Below are positions 19,307 to 28,828 of a DNA stretch of 64,000 nucleotides, in pieces. The DNA comes from Chloroflexota bacterium (GTDB lineage Bacteria; Chloroflexota; Dehalococcoidia; JACPQD01), in NCBI GenBank assembly GCA_016190665.1, contig JACPQD010000021.1, positions 1-64,000 of the forward strand, written 5' to 3'. The translations under genes and the position numbers were made by a program. The notes beneath the pieces are model-generated. The model was not told the DNA's origin and ran no database searches. It was given only the letters and a program-made list of their open reading frames with translations. Every line of letters begins with the position of its first letter. Position 1 is the stretch's first letter.

Positions 19307-20652
19307 TTTTTCGGCACCTTCGCGTCGTCTCCCAGGATGACGGTGACGTCGGCCTGGCGAGCGGGGTCGTTCTTTGCTTTCACCTGGGAGGCAGGCACGC
19401 CGAGCATCTCAGCGAGGTAATTGGCCGTGTAGCGCTTGGCGGAGTAGTCGTAGATAATGGTCTCTTTGTAGCTCAGTGCGTCAGCATTGCCTGTGGTGAC
19501 CTGGGTCAGCCCCCGGCCCTGGAGATGTGAGGCGACCCTTCCCGCCAGTCCCGTCTTCGAGGTTCCGTTCAGGACGAGGATACTGGCATCCTCCTTCCTC
19601 AGCTTCGGATCGAAGAACATCTCGTTGATCAGCTCTTTGACCTTCTGGCGGTCGGGCACGACTACGTCGGCGCCGGCAGTAGTCAGCGTCGCGGTGAGAT
19701 ACTTCATGTCCAGAGAGCGGCTCATGATGCTCTCTGGATCGATTTCCCGGGCTATTGTGGCCAGGGTCAGGATCTCTGAAACGGACAGGTCCGTCTTGAC
19801 CGTGCCGCCGAGGTCGCCGATCAATGCGGGGAGCTTGGGGATAATACCCAGCTGCATAGCCCGATCCCTGATGGCCATGAGGAGCTCCTGCTGGTGTTTC
19901 ATCCTCCCGAAGTCGGCCCACTGGAAACGCGAACGCGCGTACCACAGGGCCTTCTCACCGTCCAGATGCTGCACTCCAGCCGGAATGTAGATGCTCATCG
20001 TCCCGAAATCACGCGTGGGATAATGCGGGTCGATCAACGGCTCTTTCATATCTATCGTGACACCGCCCAGGGTGTCGATTATGTTTTCGAACCCTTCAAA
20101 CTCGATGCTGGCGTAGTAGTGGGTCTTGACCCCCAGATTGCGTCGAATCGTCTCCATAGCCAAAGCCGGACCGCCGCCGGGATATTTATAGAAGTCGCCG
20201 TAGAAGTAGGCTGTGTTCACCCGGTCCTGGATGATTGATCCCTCCTTGTAGGGGATGTCCACCCAGAGATCGCGCGGGACGCCCAGGAGGCCGGCGCTCT
20301 TGCTGCCGGGGTCGATGGTGGCGATCAGTATGGTGTCGGTCCGGGTTGGGGCGTTGACTTCGTTGGGCCGACGGTCCACACCGAGGAGAAGGATGTTCAC
20401 TCTCTCCTCGTTCCGCCAGTCGGGGACATTCTCCCTCTTAGGGAGCACGCTCACCGGCAGCTCGGGACTGAGCCTCTGGACTACTTCAACAATCTCGATG
20501 ATCTCAATCGGCCACTCCGGCTGATACATCAGGCTGAAGGCGACACCGCCCCCACCAGCCAGCGCCGAAACCAGCAGGAGCAAGAGGACGACCAGCTTAA
20601 GCCTGTTCCTCCACCCCTTTTTCCGCTTGGTGCTGCCTGCGATAACCGTCAT
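19303..20652 (-). CDS. LytR-CpsA-Psr family protein with LytR_C domain
   Basis: RVNILLLGVDRRPNEVNAPTRTDTILIATIDPGSKSAGLLGVPRDLWVDIP; C-terminal ILVLNGTSKTGLAGRVASHLQGRG. Confidence 0.92.
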   Translation of the reverse strand: MTVIAGSTKRKKGWRNRLKLVVLLLLLVSALAGGGGVAFSLMYQPEWPIEIIEIVEVVQRLSPELPVSVLPKRENVPDWRNEERVNILLLGVDRRPNEVNAPTRTDTILIATIDPGSKSAGLLGVPRDLWVDIPYKEGSIIQDRVNTAYFYGDFYKYPGGGPALAMETIRRNLGVKTHYYASIEFEGFENIIDTLGGVTIDMKEPLIDPHYPTRDFGTMSIYIPAGVQHLDGEKALWYARSRFQWADFGRMKHQQELLMAIRDRAMQLGIIPKLPALIGDLGGTVKTDLSVSEILTLATIAREIDPESIMSRSLDMKYLTATLTTAGADVVVPDRQKVKELINEMFFDPKLRKEDASILVLNGTSKTGLAGRVASHLQGRGLTQVTTGNADALSYKETIIYDYSAKRYTANYLAEMLGVPASQVKAKNDPARQADVTVILGDDAKVPKN

Positions 20653-20756
20653 GCTCAGTTTTCTAGCGGCCTTGCCCTCAGCGCAGGTCGAACTGTGAGG
20701 GGAAAATCATCAGTGCTGAACCCTTCGACCGGAGCACGAGTGGGCGCTGACTCTGG

Positions 20757-21614
20757 CTAAGAAATACCCACAAACGGAGCATTCGCCTCGTCGATGGCCG
20801 CTTTCATTCCCCTCCTGTTTCTGACTTGAACAAAGTCGAAGTCGCCACGAGCGGGCTTTCGTAAGAGACTTTCAAGGTGCAACCTGCCCCAGTGGCGCCA
20901 CGCAGCGCCCAATCCCATTATATCGGAGGCCACCTGATTGCCCTCCAATCGCGCTACCTGTCCGTCCAGAGAGATGGCCACCATCTCTCTCGCCACCGCG
21001 TTGACTTCGTCATCCAGCCTCTCGACGGGCACGGCCCTCATGATCAGCCCCATGCTCTCCGCTTCTTTGCCGGTAATCAGCTCGCCGGTGAAGAGCATCT
21101 CAGTGGCGCGCTTCAGGCCGAGCAGGTGGCTCCACAGCGGCATGGGCGTGACCTGCCCCAGCCGCACTGCTGGCTCGCCGAACATGGCATCTTCAGTAGC
21201 GATGGCCACTTGACAGGACAAGGCTATCCAGCAGCCAGCATCCAGACAGTAGCCGTGAATCCGAGCGATGGTGTTCTTGGGGAGGCTGGCGATGCGCTGC
21301 CACCGCGCCTGATAGCGCTTCTGCCAGATGGCCTGCCGGGTCGCGGAGGCGCCTCTGGGCGGTTCGATATCAGAAGTCCCGACGCCGCTGGCATCCCGAC
21401 CTACGGAGAAGGCCCTTCCCGCCCCCTGGAAGATGACCACCTTGATATTGTCATCCTTCTCTACCCGGTCCAGAGCTGCATCCAGTTCCTCCAGCATGGC
21501 GTCGTTCATGGCGTTGAGTTTGTCGGGCCGATTTAAGAGTATGGTCGCGATCTGGTCTTGTCTGTCGAGGACTACAAAGTGCAATTTGAGGGCCTCCGAA
21601 ACAATCTGGGTCAC
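20757..21614 (-). CDS. Enoyl-CoA hydratase/isomerase (crotonase) family protein
   Basis: ILLNRPDKLNAMNDAMLEELDAAL; GAGRAFSVGRD; IHGYCLDAGCWIALSCQVAIATEDAMFGEPAVRLG. Confidence 0.9.
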   Translation of the reverse strand: MTQIVSEALKLHFVVLDRQDQIATILLNRPDKLNAMNDAMLEELDAALDRVEKDDNIKVVIFQGAGRAFSVGRDASGVGTSDIEPPRGASATRQAIWQKRYQARWQRIASLPKNTIARIHGYCLDAGCWIALSCQVAIATEDAMFGEPAVRLGQVTPMPLWSHLLGLKRATEMLFTGELITGKEAESMGLIMRAVPVERLDDEVNAVAREMVAISLDGQVARLEGNQVASDIMGLGAAWRHWGRLHLESLLRKPARGDFDFVQVRNRRGMKAAIDEANAPFVGIS

Positions 21615-22465
21615 CTCTTGTTGAAATACGGCAGGCTCTTGAAAGGCGCGTTGGCCTCTTTGATGGCCGCCTTCAGTCCCTTCTCGTCGCGCACGTCGAG
21701 AAAGCTAAACTCATCCACCACAGGTTGTATGGCTCCAAACAGGTGTAGCTCGGAGCAGTACCTCCAGGCTGCGCCCAGGCCTTTCATGTCCATCCCCTGG
21801 TGCAGGCCCTCTTTCATCGTGACGACCAGACCGGGAGGAAGGGTGGCCATGGCCCTGGCCAGCTTCCTGGTGGCGGCCGCAAGTCTGCCGCGGGCCACGG
21901 CGCGGGTGACGAGGCCCAGCCTTTCGGCTTGCTTTCCATCTACCGTCCGTCCCGTGTAAAGGAACTCCTTGGCCTTCTTGACTCCCAGGATCAAGCTCCA
22001 GAGTGGCATGGGGGTGACATGCCCAATCCTGACCGCTGGATCGCCCAACTGGGCCGTCTCGGCAGCGATGGTGAAATCGCAGACCATGGCGAGATAGAGC
22101 CCCCAATCGAGACAGTGACCCTGGACCTGAGCGATGGTCACCTTGGGCAGTTCGAAAAGGCGCTGCCATCGGGCCTGGTGGCGCCGCTCCGCGTCCAGGA
22201 ACTGAGTATAGTAGGGTCGCTTCCGCCAATCGGGGGGTAGGGTCTCCGACGTTCCATCGGCGCTCATGTCCCTGCCCACGGAGAAAGAACGGCCGGCGCC
22301 CTTGAAGACCAGAACCCTGATGGCGTCATCCTTCTCGGCGTCATAGACAGCGGCGTCAAACTCGTGGAGCAGGGCATCGTTCATAGCGTTAAGCTTCTCC
22401 GGACGGTCGAAGCAGATGCTGGCAATCGGGCCAACCTTCTCAAGAAGGATCTTCTCATATGACAT
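21611..22465 (-). CDS. Enoyl-CoA hydratase/isomerase (crotonase) family protein
   Basis: ICFDRPEKLNAMNDALLHEFDAAV; GAGRSFSVGRDMSADG; overlaps the downstream crotonase by 4 bp. Confidence 0.9.
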   Translation of the reverse strand: MSYEKILLEKVGPIASICFDRPEKLNAMNDALLHEFDAAVYDAEKDDAIRVLVFKGAGRSFSVGRDMSADGTSETLPPDWRKRPYYTQFLDAERRHQARWQRLFELPKVTIAQVQGHCLDWGLYLAMVCDFTIAAETAQLGDPAVRIGHVTPMPLWSLILGVKKAKEFLYTGRTVDGKQAERLGLVTRAVARGRLAAATRKLARAMATLPPGLVVTMKEGLHQGMDMKGLGAAWRYCSELHLFGAIQPVVDEFSFLDVRDEKGLKAAIKEANAPFKSLPYFNKR

Positions 22466-22479
22466 GCCGTTCCCCGTTT

Positions 22480-23322
22480 CTAGCCGGCTGCTCGAGCGAG
22501 TTCCGCCGACCGGCGGGCCTCGATGGTCGCCTTAACGCCGAAATCTCGACGGCTCTTGAAGAAGCTGTATTCGCCGGGCCGCATACGCTGCAGTGTCCCC
22601 ATGGCGTGCATCAGGTTGGATACACGCCTCGCCGCGCTCAGCGACGCCAGGTCCAGCAGCCCATTCACCGAGTTCTTGTTGAGCTCCAGGGCGTCCGCCG
22701 GCATGCGACTGATAGCCTGGGCCAGGTCCTCCACCGCTTCCTCCAGCCTGTCTATGGGCACGGCGCGGTTAATCATTCCCAGATTCTCAGCATCCTTCCC
22801 CGAAAGGTGGAAAGCTACGTTCCGCCTCCCCAGGCCCGTCGGCCAGGCTGCCAGAGGGATATAGCAGGCTATGTTCACCACCGGGGCGCCCTGCCCCTCG
22901 AAGTGAGTGTCCTCCGCGGCGATGGTGATGTCGCACATGAGCTGAAGGTTGTAGGCGCCGTGGATGCAGTACCCGTGCACCTGGGCAATGAGCGGCTTGG
23001 GATAGTTGAAGACGTAGTCGTAGAAAGCGGAGAGGTGGCGCTCCTCCCTCCGCATGAGCACACGCACAGAAGGCCGCCGCTTCGCACCGGGGGCCAATCC
23101 GATATCCAGGCCCACCTCGCCGATATCGTGGCCGGCGCTGAAACAAAGCCCGGCGCCTTTTATGATGATCACCCTGACCTGCTCATCCGAGATCGCGGTC
23201 CTCAAGGCGTCCATGATCTCGTCCATGCAGCGCCAGCTCAGGAGGTTACGCTTCTCCGGCCGGTTCAGTATCAGCCGGCCTATGCGCCCGTCCTTCTCGT
23301 AGATGATATCTTGATAGGCCAT
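22480..23322 (-). CDS. Enoyl-CoA hydratase/isomerase (crotonase) family protein
   Basis: MAYQDIIYEKDGRIGRLILNRPEKRNLLSWRCMDEIMDAL; GAGLCFSAGHDIGEVG. ATG at 23322 with an upstream RBS-like sequence is preferred over the longer ORF. Confidence 0.88.
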   Translation of the reverse strand: MAYQDIIYEKDGRIGRLILNRPEKRNLLSWRCMDEIMDALRTAISDEQVRVIIIKGAGLCFSAGHDIGEVGLDIGLAPGAKRRPSVRVLMRREERHLSAFYDYVFNYPKPLIAQVHGYCIHGAYNLQLMCDITIAAEDTHFEGQGAPVVNIACYIPLAAWPTGLGRRNVAFHLSGKDAENLGMINRAVPIDRLEEAVEDLAQAISRMPADALELNKNSVNGLLDLASLSAARRVSNLMHAMGTLQRMRPGEYSFFKSRRDFGVKATIEARRSAELARAAG

Positions 23323-23614
23323 GCCTCGTTCTCCTGAAGAGGCCCACGCAATAAGACGCCGACCCTTCTGTCCCCCAGAAGAAGGTCGGCGCAAGGGTCG
23401 AGTCTATGATTGGCTGCCAGTATTCAAGTGTCCTCCCGCGCATGTCAATGCATACTACACTTTTGCTTCCGGACTGTCAAGGCCAACGATGGTGAGGTTG
23501 CCAACTCCGCTTGACTTGACATCGTCGCGTGCCAAATGCTACCATACCGCCCGCATATGACGTGAGTTGTCGGGAACCGTTTGGTTCATGATGCTGAAAT
23601 CAGAGGGGAGTTGT

Positions 23615-24670
23615 ATGGAGCTCAAGTCTGAACGAATCGATATTGCCGACTACTTCGAGTGGCTGGAACTGGCCTTCCAGCGGCGCTGGACGGACGGCCT
23701 TCCCGTGGCGCCGCCGACGGCAGCCAAGGTCGAGGAGATGGTGGCCTACGCGAAACGAGACCCGAGCGACGTTATTGGCAAGATCCCGCCGAAGTACGGG
23801 ATAGCGACCATAGAGAAGCTGGCCATCAATGCGGTGATGGGAGGCTGCCTGAAGGAGTACTTCCCGGTGGTGATCGCCGCCGTGGAGGCCATGCTGGAGC
23901 CGGAGTTCAACCTTAATGGCATTCAGACGACTACCCACTGTAACGAGCCGCTGACCATCGTCAACGGCCCCATTGTCGCGGAGATTGGGATGAAGACGCG
24001 AGAAGCGGTCTTCGGCGGCGGCGGAGCGCGGGCCAACGGGGCCATTGGTCGAGCCGTCCGGCTGGTCCTCTGGAACCTGGGCGGGTGCTACCCGGGAGAG
24101 CCGGACAAGACGACCTTTTCGCACCCGGGGAGGTGGACCTACTGCATCGCTGAAGACGAGGAGGGCAGCCCCTGGGAACCGCTGCATGTCGAGCGAGGCT
24201 TGCCGCCGGGCAGCAGTGCGGTGACGGTTTTCTCGTGCGAGGCGCCCCACAGCATCTTCTGCGCAGGTACGCCCCGTCAGCTCCTGGCCCGCGTCTGCTA
24301 CGCCATGGCTACTACGGCCAGCAACAATTTCCATTTTCAAGGCCAGATGCTCCTGGCCATCAACTCGGAGCACGCCGCCACGTTCAAAGCGGAAGGTTGG
24401 TCCAAGGCTGACATCAAAGCCTACGTGTGGGAGCATGCCCGCGTCCCGCTGGGCAGGATAAAGGAGGGGCTCTTTGTCAGGGAGTACGCGGCTCGTTCCT
24501 ATCCGAAGTGGATCGATGTGGATGGTGTGGAGGACATGGTCCCCATCGGCGTTAGGCCGGATGAGATACACATCGTCGTCGCCGGCGGCCCCGGCAAGTT
24601 CTGCATGTGTTGCCCCAGTTGGGGGCACGACGGTGGCAACGCGGTGACAAAGCCGATACGCCTGCCCTAG
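23615..24670 (+). CDS. Uncharacterised 'WTDGLP' family protein (UGSC-partner), copy 2
   Basis: MELKSERIDIADYFEWLELAFQRRWTDGLPVAPPTAAKVEEMV...IATIEKLAINAVMGGCLKEYFPVVIAAVEAM...NGIQTTTHCNEPLTIVNGPI. Confidence 0.8.
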   Translation: MELKSERIDIADYFEWLELAFQRRWTDGLPVAPPTAAKVEEMVAYAKRDPSDVIGKIPPKYGIATIEKLAINAVMGGCLKEYFPVVIAAVEAMLEPEFNLNGIQTTTHCNEPLTIVNGPIVAEIGMKTREAVFGGGGARANGAIGRAVRLVLWNLGGCYPGEPDKTTFSHPGRWTYCIAEDEEGSPWEPLHVERGLPPGSSAVTVFSCEAPHSIFCAGTPRQLLARVCYAMATTASNNFHFQGQMLLAINSEHAATFKAEGWSKADIKAYVWEHARVPLGRIKEGLFVREYAARSYPKWIDVDGVEDMVPIGVRPDEIHIVVAGGPGKFCMCCPSWGHDGGNAVTKPIRLP

Positions 24671-24744
24671 CCGAAGGGGAACCACGGACCCCGATGGCAT
24701 CGGGGCGGATAAACACGAGCGAACATGGATAGACAGGATGGACA

Positions 24745-24850
24745 AATCAGCGATCAGCGATCAGCAATCCTTGATTTTCGATTTTTGATTGGGGATCATC
24801 GATTGAGCAGCGGTCCTGAATCAGCAATCAGCAATCGCCAATCAGCAATG
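24745..24850. repeat. Short-period ATCAGCAATC-type repeats
   Basis: atcagcgatcagcgatcagcaatcc ... aatcagcaatcagcaatcgccaatcagcaat. Confidence 0.7.
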
Positions 24851-24863
24851 CAGAGGGGGCGCT

Positions 24864-25436
24864 ATGGTTGAGACATTGCGAATGACGGTACTCAGTCCCG
24901 AGGCCGATGTTGAGACTGTGAGGGTCCAGTCGTGCCGGAGGCTGGATAGCCTTGAGGGTAAAGTTATAGGGCTGATAGAGAACGGCTTTGACGGGGCTGA
25001 TTATTACATGAGGGCCTTGGAGGACAGGCTCCACCAGGTCTTTCCCAGGATCGAGACTGTTTACGTGCAGAAGCCCGATCCAACTCGCCCGGCCGCCGGA
25101 GAGATGTACGAGGAGGCGCTGAAGAAATGTGACGCTGTGATAGTGGGGGTGGGGGGCTGAGGCTCCTGCACGTCGGGCTGTACGCACGACGCCATCGCCA
25201 TAGAGAAACGGGGGCTGCCGGCCGTGGCCGTGATCCACGATTACTTTGAGGGGGCCTCCCGAGCTCAAGCCAAGCTGCTGGGCATTGATGACCTGAAGAT
25301 CGCCGCCTTGCGGAGGCCGCGCGCCACTGATACTGAGGAGATGAGACGCGAAGCGGTGAAGATGCTTTTCGAGCAGGTGGTCAACTGCCTGACGGCTGCC
25401 GCTGAACCGGAAGCGGCGATGGCGCCAGAGGGCTAG
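24864..25436 (+). CDS. UGSC-family selenoprotein, copy 2 (in-frame UGA at 25158..25160)
   Basis: ORF 24864..25160 ends ...CDAVIVGVGG-TGA; in-frame continuation GSCTSGCTHDAIAIEKRGLPAVAVIHDYFEGASRAQAKLLG. Same architecture as copies 1 and 3. Confidence 0.85.
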
Positions 25437-25603
25437 CCGGGTACGCGCGTCTTAGGCGGTAGTACGGCCTCACGCCCTCCAGGCGTCCACCGTTCGAATA
25501 TTGACGGGTAGGTTCTGAACGTCCTAATACATGATTCAAACTATTGACAGGTCAGATGGCGGCCTTATAGTAATTGCATCACTTCTGTTAGAAAGGGGTA
25601 GCT

Positions 25604-26017
25604 ATGTTGGAGCAGAATAAAGCCCTGTACCGGCGATGGGTGGAGGAAATACTGAAGAAGAAGGATCTCGGGGCAATTGAGCAGTTTGTCTCCCCGACTC
25701 TCGTGGACCATGATGCTCCACCGGGTTTTCCTCAGGGTCTAGAGGGAGTCAGGCAACTCTTAAGCGCCTATCTGGTCGCTTTCCCTGATCTCGATGCCAC
25801 CATTGAGGATCTAATCGCCGAAGGGGACAAAGTAGTGGCGCGGGTCACGTACAGTGGTACACATAAGGGTGACTTTATGGGCATCGCCCCGACAGGCAAG
25901 CGAATAACAACGAAGGGAATCGAGATTGTGCGCATCACCGGAGATAAGGTGGTCGAGCACTGGGAAAGCTTTGATATGCTGGGTATGATGCAGCAGCTTG
26001 GTGTCGTGCCGAAGTAA
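25604..26017 (+). CDS. Ester cyclase / SnoaL-like polyketide cyclase family protein
   Basis: NKALYRRWVEEILKKKDLGAIEQFVSPTLVDHDAPPG...GDKVVARVTYSGTHKGDFMGIAPTGKRITTKGIEIVRITGDKVVEHWESFDMLGMMQQLG. Confidence 0.88.
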   Translation: MLEQNKALYRRWVEEILKKKDLGAIEQFVSPTLVDHDAPPGFPQGLEGVRQLLSAYLVAFPDLDATIEDLIAEGDKVVARVTYSGTHKGDFMGIAPTGKRITTKGIEIVRITGDKVVEHWESFDMLGMMQQLGVVPK

Positions 26018-26288
26018 GGCCGAGCGGCAGCAAACCCCAAGTGAGTCAGAGTCTAGAGGTCTTCAATCTCGCCCCCAGGAGGTTCCTACCAGAGGGCGCC
26101 GTTTTGGGCGGCGCCGGCTTCCTCGGCAGGGTCCCCTGGGGCAATCTCCTTTTGTGGAGACCGCTCGCAAGCCCTGACGAGACCTGATCCGCCGCCTTGA
26201 CACTGAGGCCGGGTATTGATAGAATGACCTTAGGCGCTCCCTGGTGAACTGGCTTCCCAAAGCGCCTGTTTTGTCTTTGTTGGTCTTC

Positions 26289-26362
26289 GGCCCCGTGGTG
26301 TAGCGGTCAAACATGCCACCCTGTCACGGTGGAGATCGTGGGTTCGAATCCCATCGGGGTCG
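26289..26362 (+). tRNA. tRNA-Asp (GTC)
   Basis: GGCCCCGTGGTGTAGCGGTCAAACATGCCACCCTGTCACGGTGGAGATCGTGGGTTCGAATCCCATCGGGGTCG folds as a cloverleaf; anticodon loop CTGTCAC. Confidence 0.95.
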
Positions 26363-26383
26363 CTTCAAAGGACGCTGGAAACA

Positions 26384-26412
26384 GACGGGCTCCATCGGGC
26401 CCGTCTTTTTTT
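26384..26412 (+). terminator. Rho-independent terminator downstream of tRNA-Asp
   Basis: GACGGGC tccatcgg GCCCGTC TTTTTTT. Confidence 0.85.
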
Positions 26413-26597
26413 GGTAGCGCGCCCGTGGTTGTCACCGAAAACGCCAAGGACTACCCTACGGAGGACGTCGCCACGATGGGCTTGCGAGAAGCCTAGGGTC
26501 CTTGTCTCCAGAATCGGCCAGGAAGGCAGACGCTGGTCCCTTGGTCAGACTATCTCAGTGCGTCGGTCGATATTCGGCCATTGAAGAGGAACTCGTC

Positions 26598-27731
26598 TTG
26601 GATTTCAATCTCACCCGGGAACAGGAAATGGTGCGCGCCCTGGCGCGGGAGTTCGCCCGGGAGGAACTGGAACCCAGGGCGCTGGATCTGGACAAGAAAG
26701 GCGAATTCCCCCTCGAACTGGCGCGAAGGATTGGCGAGCTTGGCTTTATGGGGCTGATCGCCTCGAAGGAGTATGGGGGGACTGCCCTGGGCCACCTGGC
26801 GCGGGCCATCGTTATCGAGGAGGTCTCCAAAGTCTACGCACCACTCGGTTTTTACCTGGAAAGCTGCGGCGTGGTCGTCTATTTGCTGGGGGCCTTCGCA
26901 ACCGAGGATCAGAAGAGAGAGTATCTCCCTGGCCTCTGCCGCGGAGACAAGATAGCCGCTTTCGCCCTTACCGAGGCGAGCGGCGGTTCGGACGTGACCG
27001 CATTGCAGGCCAGCGCCAGAGTCGTGGATGGCGGCTACGTTCTGAACGGACGGAAGACCTTCATTAGCCTGGCGGGGGTCGCCGACGTGGTGGTCATCAT
27101 CGCGCGAATGGGGGAGTCCTTCGGCGCTTTTGTTGTGGATGAGGGGACGTCTGGGTTCGAGATAACCCGTGAGGAGGCGCACTTCGGGCTCCGGGGCATA
27201 CCGATGAACGAGTTAGCGCTGACCGATTGCCGGATACCGGGCGAGAACCTTCTCGGCCGGGAAGGCCAGGGTCTGGCCATCGCCATCGCTGGTGTGTCTG
27301 CGGCCGGGCGCACGGGCACGGCGGCCATCGCCTTGGGGATCGCTGGCGGCTGCTACGAGGCCGCCTTGAAGTTCTCCAGGGAGCGCAAGCTCTATGGCAA
27401 TCCCATCGCGGAGTTGCAGGGCGTCCAGTTCATGCTGGTAGACTCGAGCACGGAGATCGAGGCCGCCCGATGGCTGGTGTACAAAGCGGCTGGCCTCCAG
27501 GATGAGGGAAGGACCCCCCGTGAGCTAGCCATCGACATTGCCAGAGCCAAGCTGTTCGCCGGCGAGACTGCAGTCCGAGCGGCCGCCAACGCCATCCGCG
27601 TCATGGGCGGCTACGGAACGACGCCGGAGTACCGCGTGGTGCAGCGGTTCCGTGACGCCATCGAGATACTGCCGAGCTGCGGCACTCAGGAGATAATGAA
27701 GGTCACTATCGGCCGGGGCATTCTGGGCTGA
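26598..27731 (+). CDS. Acyl-CoA dehydrogenase
   Basis: LDFNLTREQEMVRALAREFAREELEPRALDLDKKGEFP; AFALTEASGGSDVTALQASARVVDGGYVLNGRKTFIS; IRVMGGYGTTPEYRVVQRFRDA. TTG start inferred. Confidence 0.92.
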   Translation: MDFNLTREQEMVRALAREFAREELEPRALDLDKKGEFPLELARRIGELGFMGLIASKEYGGTALGHLARAIVIEEVSKVYAPLGFYLESCGVVVYLLGAFATEDQKREYLPGLCRGDKIAAFALTEASGGSDVTALQASARVVDGGYVLNGRKTFISLAGVADVVVIIARMGESFGAFVVDEGTSGFEITREEAHFGLRGIPMNELALTDCRIPGENLLGREGQGLAIAIAGVSAAGRTGTAAIALGIAGGCYEAALKFSRERKLYGNPIAELQGVQFMLVDSSTEIEAARWLVYKAAGLQDEGRTPRELAIDIARAKLFAGETAVRAAANAIRVMGGYGTTPEYRVVQRFRDAIEILPSCGTQEIMKVTIGRGILG

Positions 27732-27746
27732 CCGCAGGTTTGGAAT

Positions 27747-27797
27747 GCGCAGGTCCCGACGCATCGGGATCCCGAGGGAGTCGGGACTTGCCTGCGC
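27747..27797. repeat. Intergenic palindromic element
   Basis: gcgcaggtcccgac gcatcgggatcccgagggagt cgggacttgcctgcgc; imperfect long dyad between convergent genes. Confidence 0.55.
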
Positions 27798-27855
27798 TTT
27801 CAAAGCGGCGGCAAGCGCCGCACTCCACATTGCATGCTCGCCTTCTCGCTCCCTG

Positions 27856-28730
27856 CTAACGCATCTGCCCCATCCCAGCATCTCCGGGCGCCTGTTCCGT
27901 GGTCTTCCTGTCTCCCATCGTCCCCGTGGATTCGGGCGTTCCATCCGCTATTTCCCACATCCCCATCATGCCGATATCCTCGTGCTCCAGGATGTGGCAA
28001 TGGAACATGGCCATGCCAGTGAAGTCCTTGACCGGAACCAGCAGGGTTGCGCTGCCCCAGCCGGGCACCACCACAACATCCTTCCATGCTGGACAAGACG
28101 TATACAGGTTCGTATAGTCAAGGTCGCCGCCGTTTATGGATAGGACCTGAAAAGGCGTCATGTGCAGATGGAAGGGGTGGTCCATCATGGAGTAGTTGAC
28201 GATCTGCCAGACCTCGTATTTGTCCAGCTTGGAGCTGACGACCAGCGGTCTGACATCGAAGTCCTGGCCGTTAATGTACCCTCGGCTCATGTTCATGCTG
28301 AGGACCAGAGTTCGCTGCGAAAGAGTGGCAAGGTTAACGGCCGGCCTCTTCGCGTCGGGGTTGACCACGTCCGGCAAATTGTCGGATACCACGTTGCCCT
28401 TCAGGGTTACCGTCATGAGCGTAACCGGCATACCCATGCCCATACCTCCCAAGCCCCCCATGCCCGCCATACCGCCCATTCCCGTCATGCCGCACATTCC
28501 CGTCGTTCCCATGCCGTTCATGCTGTTGAGTCCGAAGGCGCTGCTGCCCATGTTGCCAAAAGCCCCGGGCATTTCAGGGAAACCCGGCACGGTCGGGGGA
28601 CGGCGCCGTTCGGCATTCCGGCGCCACCGAAGACGCCTGGGTTGTACATGTCCGTGCCCGGCATGTAGCCCATCATGCCCATGCCACCCGGTCCCATCAT
28701 GCCACCCATTCCGCCACCTCCCATGCACAT
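27856..28730 (-). pseudogene. Met/Gly-rich multicopper oxidase, C-terminal cupredoxin half only, apparently 5'-truncated and frameshifted
   Basis: HPFHLHMTPFQVL, WKDVVVVPGW and FHCHILEHEDIGMMGMWEI are MCO copper ligands. No N-terminal HxH domain. Met-rich MCMGGGGMGGMMGPGGMGMMG (frame of 28518..28730) continues in another frame (PTVPGFPEMPGAFGNMGSS...) across a CCCCC run near 28597. Confidence 0.65.
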
Positions 28731-28758
28731 ACCGCAACCACGGCTAACAGGACACCTG

Positions 28759-28796
28759 AACAGAAATCGCCACGAGAGCTCGCGGCGATTTCTGTT
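28759..28796 (-). terminator. Long inverted repeat between ACAD and MCO remnant
   Basis: AACAGAAATCGCC ... GGCGATTTCTGTT perfect 13-bp arms. Confidence 0.6.
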
Positions 28797-28828
28797 ATTC
28801 CTGCATTGTGTGGGCGGTTGTAGACGCT

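Noticed and set aside
24740-24860. Possible CRISPR array in the ATCAGCAATC repeats
   Set aside because: Units are about 7-10 bp with no spacer of uniform length and no cas genes nearby.
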